A DNA stretch of 64,000 nucleotides from an uncultured Eubacteriales bacterium (lineage in GTDB: Bacteria; Bacillota; Clostridia; Oscillospirales; CAG-382). The stretch is taken from positions 22,096 through 86,095 of the forward strand of contig CAKSUT010000011.1 in the NCBI GenBank assembly GCA_934502885.1, written 5' to 3'. Position numbers and translations under genes: made by a program. Positions 33,867-42,620 of the stretch are shown piece by piece (position 1 is the first letter of the stretch; each line of letters starts with the position of its first letter). The notes under the pieces are model-generated. The model worked only from the letters and a program-made list of their open reading frames with translations. It was not told where the DNA came from and made no database searches.

Positions 33867-33985
33867 GTCTCGGCAGCAGAAAATTCCATTCAAAAAGCAA
33901 AAAAATTTATGGTTTTCCGCAACAATTGAATGTAAACTGTATGCGTAAAGAGATTACACTCGTAAAAGAGAAAGGATGACTTCAA

Positions 33986-35041
33986 ATGTCAAAGATAAAA
34001 CTTGAAAATCTGCACGCCTTTGCGGTGAAAGCGCTCCTCGACGCAGGAATGAGAGAGGCTGATGCGCAGACCGTCGCAGACACCCTCATAACGACCGACA
34101 CGTTCGGAGTTATGACCCACGGTACAAAGAACCTCGCCGCATACATCGAAAAAATGAATGCCGGCGGTCTCGACGCAAAGGCAGAGCCTATGGTTGAGTG
34201 CGATGGTCCGGCGTTCGCCGTTATAAACGGAAACCGTGCCGTCGGCATGGTTTCGGCGTGCATGGCTATGAACCTTGCGGTAAAGAAAGCGAAAGAGGTC
34301 GGAATAGCATACGTCGGCGTTAAGAACAGCTGCCACTTCGGCGCGGCAGGATATTACTCCAATATCGCCGCACGCGAGGGCCTTATAGGTCTTGCAATGA
34401 GCAACGCCGACCCCGTTATCGCAGTTCCCAACGGCAGAGCGAAAGCGATAGGAACTAATCCCTTCTCCTTCGCCGCACCTCTCGGAAACGGAAAGAGCGT
34501 GTTCCTTGACATAGCTCTCTCGAATGTCGCCGCACTCAAGGTTATTGCCGCAAAGGAAAAGGGCGCATCCATTCCCGATACATGGCTTGTCGATGAAGAG
34601 GGACTTCCCACCTCGGACGCATCAAAGTTCCCGGCACATGCAAGTCTTCAGCCCATGGCGGCGCACAAGGGCTACGGCTTCGCGGTTCTCGTAGAGATTC
34701 TCGCAGCGGTAATGACGGGCGCGGGAATACTGAGCGAGGTAACGAGCTGGAACCTCGATATGTCTGCCCCCAACAACGCCGGTCACGCTTTTATCGCAAT
34801 AGACGTGTCGAAGATGATGCCCCCGGAGACCTTTGCCGCAAGAATCGGAAAGATGGCGGACGAGCTGAAGTCCGGACCTCTTGCCAAGGGTGCGGAAAAG
34901 ATCTTCCTCCCGGGTGAGATGGAGTGGACAAGACGGGATAAGGCTCTTGCGACGGGCGAAATAGAGATAACAGACGCTATGGCAAAGAGCTACAGAGAGC
35001 TTTCCGCAAAGACGGGTATACCCGTGGAGATAGAAGACTGA
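33986..35041 (+). CDS. Ldh2-type NAD(P)-dependent oxidoreductase
   Basis: This 351-residue protein belongs to the malate/L-lactate/ureidoglycolate dehydrogenase family (COG2055), which reduces 2-oxoacids or oxidises 2-hydroxyacids with NAD(P) and has no Rossmann fold. Seen are THGTKNLAAYIEKM near residue 43, NSCHFGAAGYY with the catalytic His near 117, and PMAAHKGYGFAVLVEILAAVMTGA. AAAGGATGAC precedes the ATG. It is the first gene of the ten-gene operon, where it could act on 2-keto-3-deoxy acids, lactate or a sugar acid. Confidence 0.9.
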   Translation: MSKIKLENLHAFAVKALLDAGMREADAQTVADTLITTDTFGVMTHGTKNLAAYIEKMNAGGLDAKAEPMVECDGPAFAVINGNRAVGMVSACMAMNLAVKKAKEVGIAYVGVKNSCHFGAAGYYSNIAAREGLIGLAMSNADPVIAVPNGRAKAIGTNPFSFAAPLGNGKSVFLDIALSNVAALKVIAAKEKGASIPDTWLVDEEGLPTSDASKFPAHASLQPMAAHKGYGFAVLVEILAAVMTGAGILSEVTSWNLDMSAPNNAGHAFIAIDVSKMMPPETFAARIGKMADELKSGPLAKGAEKIFLPGEMEWTRRDKALATGEIEITDAMAKSYRELSAKTGIPVEIED

Positions 35042-35078
35042 AACAATATATTACATAATATAAAAGGAGATTTTTAAA

Positions 35079-35738
35079 ATGGAAAAGACAATGTACGGTA
35101 TTCTTAAGACGACGGGCATATGCCCCATAATGGTAGCTCCCGAGCTCGGGTTTGCCGCAGACGCCGCTCACGCACTTGCAGAGGGCGGACTTCCCGTGTG
35201 CGAGGTTCTTCTTCACCGTGACGACGACTCCCTTGCGAGAATCAGAAGCATTGCAAAGAACGCACCCGAGGTAATAGTCGGCGCAGGCTCGGTCATTTCG
35301 ATAAGAGACGCCGAGGAGGCGATAGAGGCAGGCGCAAAGTTTTTCGTTGCTCCCGGCTTCGTTCCCGAGGTGGTGGAGTTTGCACAGAAGAAGAATATGC
35401 CCATTCTCCCCGGTTGTGTTACCGCAAGCGATATCTCCATGGCTCTCAACTGCGGAATCAACATCCTCAAGTTCTTCCCCGTTTATCAGATGGGCGGCGC
35501 GGACACTCTCGCTCAGTACCACGGAGGACCTTTCGGTAAGGTTGAGTGGGTCGTAACCGGCGGTCTCAACGGCAAAAACTTCCTCCCGTTCGCAGGCATA
35601 GACTACGTTCTCGCTTCCGGCGGAGACTGGATGTTTGCCGAGGGCGGCGCAGTAAACGACAAGAACTATGACCTCATCGTCGAGAACACACGCAGAACAA
35701 TAAAGGACGTCCTTGACCTTCGTGCGTCCAAGAGATAA
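35079..35738 (+). CDS. KDPG/KHG-type 2-keto-3-deoxy acid aldolase
   Basis: This 219-residue class I aldolase splits 2-keto-3-deoxy acids into pyruvate and an aldehyde. It shows the catalytic Glu in VCEVLLHRD near residue 47, VGAGSV, FFVAPGFVPEV and the Schiff-base Lys in ILKFFPVYQMGG near residue 133. The LRT phosphate contact of true KDPG aldolases reads LLHR here and the family SPG reads APG, so a different or unphosphorylated substrate is likely. AAGGAGAT precedes the ATG; it lies 37 bases after the Ldh2-type gene. Confidence 0.9.
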   Translation: MEKTMYGILKTTGICPIMVAPELGFAADAAHALAEGGLPVCEVLLHRDDDSLARIRSIAKNAPEVIVGAGSVISIRDAEEAIEAGAKFFVAPGFVPEVVEFAQKKNMPILPGCVTASDISMALNCGINILKFFPVYQMGGADTLAQYHGGPFGKVEWVVTGGLNGKNFLPFAGIDYVLASGGDWMFAEGGAVNDKNYDLIVENTRRTIKDVLDLRASKR

Positions 35739-35755
35739 CATCGGGCGGTGATTTT

Positions 35756-36535
35756 ATGTCGAAAATGAGCTTTGATTTTGAGGGAAAGAACGTAATGATA
35801 ACCGGTGCCGAGAGGGGTATCGGTCTTGAGATAGCGAAAGGCTTCGCACGCTGCGGCGCAAACATAATAATCGCAGGTCTTGCCGACGAAGAGTTCCCGA
35901 ACGCCGAGAAAGCGGTAAAGGAAGAGGGGGCGGAGTGCTTCTGCATTCACACGGACGTCTCCGACGAGGCGTCCGTAAAGAACACGGTGAAAAACGTCCT
36001 CGATAAGTTTTCCCGCATTGACGTCCTCGTAAACAACGCCGGCATAAATAAGCTTGCGCCGGCAGAGAAAATGCCTCTCGAGGTTTGGCAGAGAATACTC
36101 GGCGTAAATCTCACAGGCACTTTCCTTATGTGCCGCGAGGTCGGTGCGTCAATGATAGAGAACGGCGGCGGAAACATCGTCAACATAGCTTCGATGTCGG
36201 GGATTGTGGTAAATCCGCTTCCGCAGCAGCAGTGCGCCTACAACAGCTCAAAGGCAGGAGTTATCATGCTCACAAAATGCCTTGCCAACGAGTGGGCGCA
36301 AAAGGGAGTTCGTGTCAACGCAGTCTGCCCCGGCTTTACGAGAACGCCGCTCACGGCAAAGAGACTCGACACGCCGAACGACCCGGCAGTCAAAAAGTGG
36401 ATAGGCGGCACGCCGATGGACAGAGTCGCAGTCCCCGAAGAAATGGTGGGAATCGTACTCTACTACGCAAGTGAGTATTCGTCCTTCACCACGGGAACGT
36501 GCATACCGATTGACGGCGGCTATACCTGCCTGTAA
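35756..36535 (+). CDS. Short-chain dehydrogenase/reductase
   Basis: This 259-residue classical SDR has the cofactor loop TGAERGIG (residues 16-23), NNAG near 91, the catalytic Ser in IASMSG, and Tyr-x-x-x-Lys as YNSSK near 161-165. No acidic residue of the common NAD type is evident after the second strand, so cofactor choice is open. In sugar-acid operons such enzymes oxidise sugars or aldonates or reduce keto acids. It is 17 bases after the aldolase gene. Confidence 0.92.
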   Translation: MSKMSFDFEGKNVMITGAERGIGLEIAKGFARCGANIIIAGLADEEFPNAEKAVKEEGAECFCIHTDVSDEASVKNTVKNVLDKFSRIDVLVNNAGINKLAPAEKMPLEVWQRILGVNLTGTFLMCREVGASMIENGGGNIVNIASMSGIVVNPLPQQQCAYNSSKAGVIMLTKCLANEWAQKGVRVNAVCPGFTRTPLTAKRLDTPNDPAVKKWIGGTPMDRVAVPEEMVGIVLYYASEYSSFTTGTCIPIDGGYTCL

Positions 36536-36552
36536 TGCAAACGGAGGAAACA

Positions 36553-37401
36553 ATGAACAGCATAAAGGATACATTCAAGCTATACAACGGCGTCGAAATC
36601 CCGTGCATGGGACTCGGCACATGGCAATCTAAGGACGAGGCGGCAACGCTTTCCGTGCTTTCCGCACTCTCCCACGGTTACAGACTCATAGACACCGCCG
36701 CCGCTTACGGCAATGAAAAGGGAGTCGGAGAGGGAGTGAACACAAGCGGTCTCGACAGAAAAGAGATCTTCGTGACAAGCAAGCTCCGCAACGCCGACCA
36801 CGGATATAAGTCAACCCTTGCCGCATTTGAGGGTACTCTCGAAAGACTCGGACTCGATTATCTCGACCTCTACCTCATGCACTGGCCGAACCCCGTTCAG
36901 TACAGATTTATGTGGAAAAAGGCGATGTGGGAAACGTGGCATGCTTTCGAGGAGCTGTACGGCAATGGAAAGATACGTGCCATAGGCGTGAGCAACTTCA
37001 TGCCGCACCACATCGAGGCTCTTATGGAGACGGCGACCGTGAAGCCTATGGTAAACCAGCTCAAGCTCTGCCCCGGAATAACTCAGACCGAAGCCGTCGG
37101 TTACTGCCGCAAAAACGATATAGCGGTCGAAGCGTACAGTCCTTTCGGCACGGGTAAAATCTTTGCCTCCGAGGTTATGAAGAAGCTTGCCGAAAAGTAC
37201 GGCAAAACCGTCGGTCAGCTCTGCCTCAGATGGTGTCTGCAAAACGGCTTCGTGTCTCTTCCGAAGTCGGCAAACCCCATGAGAATAAAGGCAAACACCG
37301 AGATATTCGACTTTGAAATCTCGGCGGAGGATATGAACGTCATTTCAACCCTCGAGGGCTTCGGCGGAGAGCTTCCCGATCCCGACAACATACTTTTCTG
37401 A
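36553..37401 (+). CDS. Aldo/keto reductase
   Basis: This 282-residue NADPH-dependent reductase has the full tetrad context: DTAAAYGNEKGVG with catalytic Asp and Tyr near residues 44-49, FVTSKL with the Lys, and LMHWPNP with the His near 107. It resembles the 2,5-diketogluconate reductase branch. GGAGGAAACA precedes the ATG at 36553; an upstream in-frame ATG overlapping the SDR stop is less likely. Reduction of lactaldehyde, glyceraldehyde or a keto sugar is plausible here. Confidence 0.92.
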   Translation: MNSIKDTFKLYNGVEIPCMGLGTWQSKDEAATLSVLSALSHGYRLIDTAAAYGNEKGVGEGVNTSGLDRKEIFVTSKLRNADHGYKSTLAAFEGTLERLGLDYLDLYLMHWPNPVQYRFMWKKAMWETWHAFEELYGNGKIRAIGVSNFMPHHIEALMETATVKPMVNQLKLCPGITQTEAVGYCRKNDIAVEAYSPFGTGKIFASEVMKKLAEKYGKTVGQLCLRWCLQNGFVSLPKSANPMRIKANTEIFDFEISAEDMNVISTLEGFGGELPDPDNILF

Positions 37402-37402
37402 T

Positions 37403-38866
37403 ATGAGAATAAAGAATACGGATATGCTCACCTCGCACGGAAACATAAGAGGACGCGAGATTGTAACAAAGCTTCTCGATGCGGGACTTGACTCTCTTGA
37501 CCCGTATTTCCGTGTAAAGAAGTTTATAAGGGTCGAAGACGGAAAAATTTACATAAACAACGACGGCTTCGAGATGCGTGACGATCCGCACTCAGGTTCT
37601 GTCACACTTGACCTTGCAAATTACGACAGGGTTCTTGTCATCGGCGCGGCAAAGGGAGTGCAGAGAGCGGCTCTCGCCTTTGAAGAGGTTCTGGGAGATG
37701 TCCTCACGGGAGGTCATGTCATCGGAAAGCACGGTGAAGAGATAATCTGCAAAAAGATAGGCGTCACCCTCGCAGGACACCCGATGCCCGACGAATGCTG
37801 CGTTGAGGGCTGTCGTAAAATCGAGGCGCTTTTGGGAAACGTCACCGAGCGTGACCTCGTGTTCACAGTGTTCGGAAGCGGCTGCGGTTCGCTGTTTACG
37901 TACCCGGCAGGGGATATCACGATTGACGATATATCGGCGTTTACGCACATGATGCAGATCGAAAAGGGCGTGCCGACAAGCGACCTCAACCCGATAAGAA
38001 CGCACATAGACCGCTTCAAGGGCGGCAGAATAGCAAGGCTTCTTGCAAAAGCGACTGTCATCAACACCGTCACTGCCGACCCGTCGAAGATGAACACTCC
38101 GGTGCTTCGTGTGCCGTACTTTGAGATGCTTCGTCACAACACGTTTTTCCCGACCGTCGCAACCGCCTCCGCTTACGCCGACTGCATAGACATAATAAAG
38201 CGTTACGACGCATGGGAGGAAACTCCGGACCCGATAAAGAAGCATCTTCTTGCCGGAAGCCCCGAAACCGAGAACATGACGGTCGAAGAATACGAAAGTC
38301 TCGGTCAGCGCTTCTTCGGTCTCATTTTCAAGGACGCGACGGTTTATCCGACCGTGAGAAGAAAGGCGGCGGAGATGGGAATACGATGCGTCATGCTGTC
38401 CGAGTACACCGAAACCGAGGCAAGTGCGGCAGGTGCCGTTGCGGGAAATATCGCTCTCTGCTGTGAAAGACTCGGCGAGCCGTTTTCCGCTCCGGTTGTC
38501 CTCATGTCGTCGGGCGAGAATGTCGTCACCGTCGGAAAAGAGAGCGGCGTCGGAGGGCGCAATCAGGAGTATTGTCTCAGTGCGGCGCTGAAAATCGACG
38601 GCAGTGAAAAGGTCGTTATAGGTGCGGTCGATACCGACGGCACAGACGGTCCGGGCGGCTTTAGGCTTGACGGTGCGCCGAATTGCCTTGCCGGAGCGGT
38701 TGTTGACGGATACACCGTGAAAGACGCCGCACGCATGGGACTTGACCTTAAGAACGCACTCAAAACGCACGGCACGAGCGAGCCTCTCTGGAGACTCGGA
38801 AGCGGAGTTGACGCAGTATCGGGCGTTTCCGCACTTGACTTAAGAATAATTTACATAGGAGAATGA
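37403..38866 (+). CDS. Glycerate kinase, GckA/MOFRL type
   Basis: This 487-residue protein matches the DUF4147-MOFRL glycerate 2-kinases. Seen are VLVIGAAKGVQRAA near residue 76, TLAGHPMPDE, FGSGCGSL and the C-terminal MOFRL signature GGRNQEYCLSAALKI near 392 with DTDGTDGPGG. It begins 1 base after the aldo/keto reductase stop with no clear binding site, so translation is coupled. Glycerate could come from an aldolase product via aldehyde oxidation. Some related proteins may act on other hydroxyacids. Confidence 0.88.
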   Translation: MRIKNTDMLTSHGNIRGREIVTKLLDAGLDSLDPYFRVKKFIRVEDGKIYINNDGFEMRDDPHSGSVTLDLANYDRVLVIGAAKGVQRAALAFEEVLGDVLTGGHVIGKHGEEIICKKIGVTLAGHPMPDECCVEGCRKIEALLGNVTERDLVFTVFGSGCGSLFTYPAGDITIDDISAFTHMMQIEKGVPTSDLNPIRTHIDRFKGGRIARLLAKATVINTVTADPSKMNTPVLRVPYFEMLRHNTFFPTVATASAYADCIDIIKRYDAWEETPDPIKKHLLAGSPETENMTVEEYESLGQRFFGLIFKDATVYPTVRRKAAEMGIRCVMLSEYTETEASAAGAVAGNIALCCERLGEPFSAPVVLMSSGENVVTVGKESGVGGRNQEYCLSAALKIDGSEKVVIGAVDTDGTDGPGGFRLDGAPNCLAGAVVDGYTVKDAARMGLDLKNALKTHGTSEPLWRLGSGVDAVSGVSALDLRIIYIGE

Positions 38867-38869
38867 TAA

Positions 38870-40171
38870 ATGAACGGAACACTTATAAAATCCGTAACGG
38901 GACGTCAGGTCTACACCAACAGAGGAAAGCCCGGCGTTGAAGTGGTCGTCACGACCGAAAACGGTGCGGTCGGCAGAGCGATGTGTACCTCGGGAATATC
39001 GATAGGAACGCACGAGGTCGATTTCACCTTCGACGGCGGCGCAAGGTTCGGCGGCAAGGGAGTCACCAAAGCGGCGGCAAGAGTCGCAGCGGTAATAGCC
39101 CCGGCAATTATCGGCATGGACAGCGCAAATCAGGCGGAGGTTGACAGAGCGATACTCGCAATATGCCCCGACGCAAAGGAAAAACTCGGAGGAAACGCCG
39201 TTGCGGCGACAAGTGCGGCTGTTCTCAAGGCAGGTGCGGCGTCTCTCGGCATACCGCTTTACCGTCACATAGGCGGAGCCGGCGCAATGTATCTTCCCGT
39301 TCCCGGTGTTGCGATGGTGGCGGGCGACGAACGCTACGGCGGCGGTATCACGACTCCCGGCGGCAAGCCCACGATGTCGGTTATGGCTTACGGCTTCGAC
39401 ACTTTCTCGGACGCTTCGTATGCGTGCTGGGAGGTTCACACAAGGTGGTCGCAGAAGATGAAGAAGCTCTTCGGAGGACTGCCCAATATCAGAGATTTTA
39501 TCTCCGTCCCGGCGGGAGTCTATCACGACGACCGTGAGATTTGGGAGGATATGCTTAAAACCATCGAGGAAGCCGGCTACGAGGGAAAAATGGGCTTCCA
39601 GATGGACGTTGCGACCGATACCTATCACAACAAGGAGGACGGAAAGTACTACGGTCTGTTCAACAACACCCCCAAGACAAAGGACGAGCTTTACGGCTTC
39701 TATATGCGCATTATAAACGACTATCCCTTCGTGATAATCGAAGATCCCTTTAACGAGGACGACTACGAAACCACCGCCGCTCTCACAAAAGAGTGCGGGA
39801 TACAGATAGTCGGCGACGATCTCTTCACCACGAACCCCGAGCGTGTCGCTTACGGCATCTCAAAGGGTGCGGCAAACACCGTTCTCTTGAAGGTAAATCA
39901 GGTCGGCACAATTTCCGAAGCTCTCGAAATGATAGAGTACGCTTACAAGTTCGGTTACGCCGTTATGCCCTCCGACAGCAGAGGCGAGGGTGCGTCGATA
40001 GCGGATTACGCAGTCGGCATAAACGCAGGCTCAATCCGCGAAAGCGCAATAGGCGACAGAGGAAACCGCTTCCTCGAAATAGAGGCAGAGCTTGGTTCCG
40101 CGGCGAAGTTTATAGGCGCAGCCGGACTTAAGGGCGAGAAGAACATCGCAAGAGCAAAGAAAGCGAAGTGA
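38870..40171 (+). CDS. Enolase paralogue with altered active site
   Basis: This 433-residue protein aligns end to end with phosphopyruvate hydratase and keeps the metal ligands (Asp246 in QMDVATD, Glu291 in IIEDPF, Asp316 in VGDDLF) and the catalytic Lys341 in KVNQVGT. But the enolase GDEGG loop reads VPAGVY (213-218), the GGxHA...QEF segment is replaced, SHRSGETED reads SDSRGEGAS (368-376), and the second Lys reads Arg390. It therefore cannot be a normal enolase. Given the sugar-acid context, I infer a dehydratase making a 2-keto-3-deoxy acid for the nearby aldolase. It lies 3 bases after the glycerate kinase. Confidence 0.85.
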   Translation: MNGTLIKSVTGRQVYTNRGKPGVEVVVTTENGAVGRAMCTSGISIGTHEVDFTFDGGARFGGKGVTKAAARVAAVIAPAIIGMDSANQAEVDRAILAICPDAKEKLGGNAVAATSAAVLKAGAASLGIPLYRHIGGAGAMYLPVPGVAMVAGDERYGGGITTPGGKPTMSVMAYGFDTFSDASYACWEVHTRWSQKMKKLFGGLPNIRDFISVPAGVYHDDREIWEDMLKTIEEAGYEGKMGFQMDVATDTYHNKEDGKYYGLFNNTPKTKDELYGFYMRIINDYPFVIIEDPFNEDDYETTAALTKECGIQIVGDDLFTTNPERVAYGISKGAANTVLLKVNQVGTISEALEMIEYAYKFGYAVMPSDSRGEGASIADYAVGINAGSIRESAIGDRGNRFLEIEAELGSAAKFIGAAGLKGEKNIARAKKAK

Positions 40172-40182
40172 GGAGGAACTGT

Positions 40183-41613
40183 ATGTACAAGCAGTATATA
40201 AACGGAAAAACGGTAGACGGTCTCGGCAAAAAGCTTGACGTTTACAACCCGGCGACCGACGAAATCGTAGGCACTGTCGGCTGTGCTACGGCGGAGCAGA
40301 CAAAAGAGGCTCTCGAAGCCGCAAAAGTGGCGTTCAAAACATGGTCGAAGACCTCGGTAAACGAGCGCGCAGAGTGGCTTTACAAATTCAAGGCGGCGTG
40401 TACCGCAGAGAGAGACAGGCTTATTGACCTTGTTTCGTTCGAGTCGGGACGTCCGTACCCTGCGGCGTGCGGAGACGTCGATTGGCTTCTCACAAGCCTT
40501 TCCTACTATGCAGAGGAAGCGAAGAGAATCGAGGGCGAGGTTATGCCGGCTCTCAAGGTCGGCGAGAAGACCAACTATCAGATAGTCACAAAGCAGCCCG
40601 TCGGCGTGACAGTCGGTCATCTTGCGTGGAACTATCCTCTCGGAAACGCAAGCATCAAGCTTGCACCGGCAATTGCCTCCGGCTGTACCTGCATAATCAA
40701 GCCGTCGAGCGAAACTCCCCTTGCCACACTCTACCTCGGCGTTATTGCGGAGAAGATAGGTTTTCCGAAGGGCGTTCTCAACATAGTTGCCGGTCCCTCC
40801 GGCGAGGTCGCAAAGACTCTCAACGAGAGCAAAATCCCCGAGCTTATCTCGCTTATCGGTTCTTACGAAACGGGACTCAAGCTCATGGAGCAGAGCACGA
40901 CGTCTCTCAAGAGATATTCGCTTGAACTCGGCGGCAACGCACCGGTAGTCGTTATGCCCGATGCGGATCTTGACGCAACCGCGGCGAATATCGTTGCAAA
41001 AAAGGTCGGCTTTGCCGGTCAGACCTGCGTAAACTACAACAGAATATACATCCACGAGAGCATATACGAGACCATGTGCGAAAAAATCTCGGCTGAGCTT
41101 GACCGTGTTATTCTCGGCAAGTACAAGGACGAGGGATATGTCATGGGTCCGCTTATCAACAAGGAAGCGAGAGACAGAATGCTTTCTCTCATCGACGACG
41201 CCGTTGGCGGCGGTGCGACACTCGTCAAGGGCGGTACGGTTCCGGAGGAATTCAAGGTCGGAAGCTATATGACCCCGGCGCTTCTCCGTGACGTCAACGA
41301 CTCCATGCGTGTGTCTAAAGAGGAAATCTTCGGACCGATTATCCCCATTCAGCCGTTCTCGACTCTCGAAGAGGCGATTGAAAAGTCCAACGACACAATC
41401 TTCGGTCTCTCGGCTTACTTCTTCGGACACAACACAAAGGAAATGAGCGAGTACTTCGAGGGCGTCACCGCAGGCGAATTTTTCGTAAACGGCGGCATCG
41501 GTTCGGAATTCTCTCCCCACGCCGGCGCAAAGCAGTCGGGTATCGGCTGTGATAAGTCGAAGCACTCCCTTGAGGAATACTACCGCATAAAGTTCCTCTC
41601 CATGATTCCGTAA
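40183..41613 (+). CDS. NAD(P)-dependent aldehyde dehydrogenase
   Basis: This 476-residue protein is a classical ALDH of the succinate-semialdehyde/lactaldehyde dehydrogenase branch: cofactor segment LAWNYPLGNASIKLAPAIASGCTCIIKPSSETP near residue 147, catalytic Glu in LELGGNAP and nucleophile Cys in FAGQTCVNYNR near 280. GAGGAGGAAC precedes the ATG at 40183. In this operon it would oxidise the aldehyde freed by either aldolase, for example lactaldehyde to lactate or glyceraldehyde to glycerate. Confidence 0.93.
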   Translation: MYKQYINGKTVDGLGKKLDVYNPATDEIVGTVGCATAEQTKEALEAAKVAFKTWSKTSVNERAEWLYKFKAACTAERDRLIDLVSFESGRPYPAACGDVDWLLTSLSYYAEEAKRIEGEVMPALKVGEKTNYQIVTKQPVGVTVGHLAWNYPLGNASIKLAPAIASGCTCIIKPSSETPLATLYLGVIAEKIGFPKGVLNIVAGPSGEVAKTLNESKIPELISLIGSYETGLKLMEQSTTSLKRYSLELGGNAPVVVMPDADLDATAANIVAKKVGFAGQTCVNYNRIYIHESIYETMCEKISAELDRVILGKYKDEGYVMGPLINKEARDRMLSLIDDAVGGGATLVKGGTVPEEFKVGSYMTPALLRDVNDSMRVSKEEIFGPIIPIQPFSTLEEAIEKSNDTIFGLSAYFFGHNTKEMSEYFEGVTAGEFFVNGGIGSEFSPHAGAKQSGIGCDKSKHSLEEYYRIKFLSMIP

Positions 41614-41625
41614 GGGGGAATATGC

Positions 41626-42603
41626 GTGAGCGAAAAATTTGATTTTATCGGCTTCGGCGACCCGTTTCTCGATCTTGTCGTGAGTCTCGGAAAGCTTCCC
41701 GAAACCAACACCAATACCCATATTGACGAATACGTCTTTCAGGGCGGCGGAAACGTACCCACAGCGGCCGTTGCGGCGGCTCGTCTCGGAATGAAAGCGG
41801 CTCTTGTGGGCTGCGTCGGCGACGACCTTTTCGGAAAAATCGGACTTTCCGACCTTGCGTACAACGGCGTCGATATCTCGCACATGAGCGTGCAAAAGGG
41901 CAAAAAGAGCAACTTCTGCATCTGCGTGACCGAGAGCGAGGTTGACGGCAAGGAGTTTATCAGCAAGCCCGGCGACTTTGAAAGCATCGCTCTTTCGGAG
42001 CTCGACGAGGAGCTTTTCCGCTCGACACGTCTTATGCACGTCGCGCTTATCACCGAGGCTGTCGCAAGAGCGTGCGATATCGTTCATGAGTGCGGAGGCA
42101 AGGTGAGCGTTGACGCAAATTATTACAGAGACTACACCTACAATTACTACGACAAAATCGATATTTTCATAGGCTCGGAGCTTTACTACACGTCGTTCTG
42201 CGCCGACAAGGGACTGAATGCCGGAGAGTATGAGAAGAATATGCGTCTTCTTATGACCTACGGACCGGAGATTGTCATCTTCACGTTCGGTGCGGACGGC
42301 TGCCGCGGCGTTTACGGGGACAGGTACTTTGAAATCCCGGCACATAAGGTCGAGGTTGCCGACACCACGGGAGCGGGCGACGTTTTCCACGGTGCGTTTG
42401 ACGCTTTTTACCTTATGGGTTACGGCGTGGAGGAGTGCGCAAGAATGGCGACCGGCGTTTCCGCAATCAAGTGTACCCGTCCCGGAGGACGTTCGGGAAT
42501 CCCGACGCTTGACGTGCTCAAAAAGTATCTCGATACCGGAGTTATCGACTATACGGAAATAGACGAACGTGTCGAACACTATAAGAAAGGAATATCGCTT
42601 TAA
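41626..42603 (+). CDS. PfkB-family sugar kinase
   Basis: This 325-residue ribokinase-fold protein has GGGNVPTAAVAAARLG near residue 39, GCVGDDLFGK near 65 and the anion hole with catalytic Asp in DTTGAGDVFHGAF near 249. It phosphorylates a sugar or keto-deoxy acid. The start is a GTG at 41626 with GGGGGAA nine bases upstream. It sits between the aldehyde dehydrogenase and the isomerase, so the likely substrate is the ketose made by the isomerase. Confidence 0.93.
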   Translation: MSEKFDFIGFGDPFLDLVVSLGKLPETNTNTHIDEYVFQGGGNVPTAAVAAARLGMKAALVGCVGDDLFGKIGLSDLAYNGVDISHMSVQKGKKSNFCICVTESEVDGKEFISKPGDFESIALSELDEELFRSTRLMHVALITEAVARACDIVHECGGKVSVDANYYRDYTYNYYDKIDIFIGSELYYTSFCADKGLNAGEYEKNMRLLMTYGPEIVIFTFGADGCRGVYGDRYFEIPAHKVEVADTTGAGDVFHGAFDAFYLMGYGVEECARMATGVSAIKCTRPGGRSGIPTLDVLKKYLDTGVIDYTEIDERVEHYKKGISL

Positions 42604-42620
42604 GGAGGATTTGGATAATT

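Noticed and set aside
38870..40171. Ordinary glycolytic enolase
   Set aside because: Several catalytic residues of enolase are replaced although the metal site and one Lys remain, and the gene lies in a sugar-acid operon rather than with glycolytic genes.
40006..42579. An 857-codon open frame on the minus strand opposite the enolase-like, aldehyde dehydrogenase and kinase genes
   Set aside because: It is a shadow of three clear plus-strand genes caused by their codon pattern; it has no recognisable domain and no ribosome binding site. Other long antisense frames (for example at 42600-44153, 48123-49391 and 16205-17536) were rejected for the same reason.
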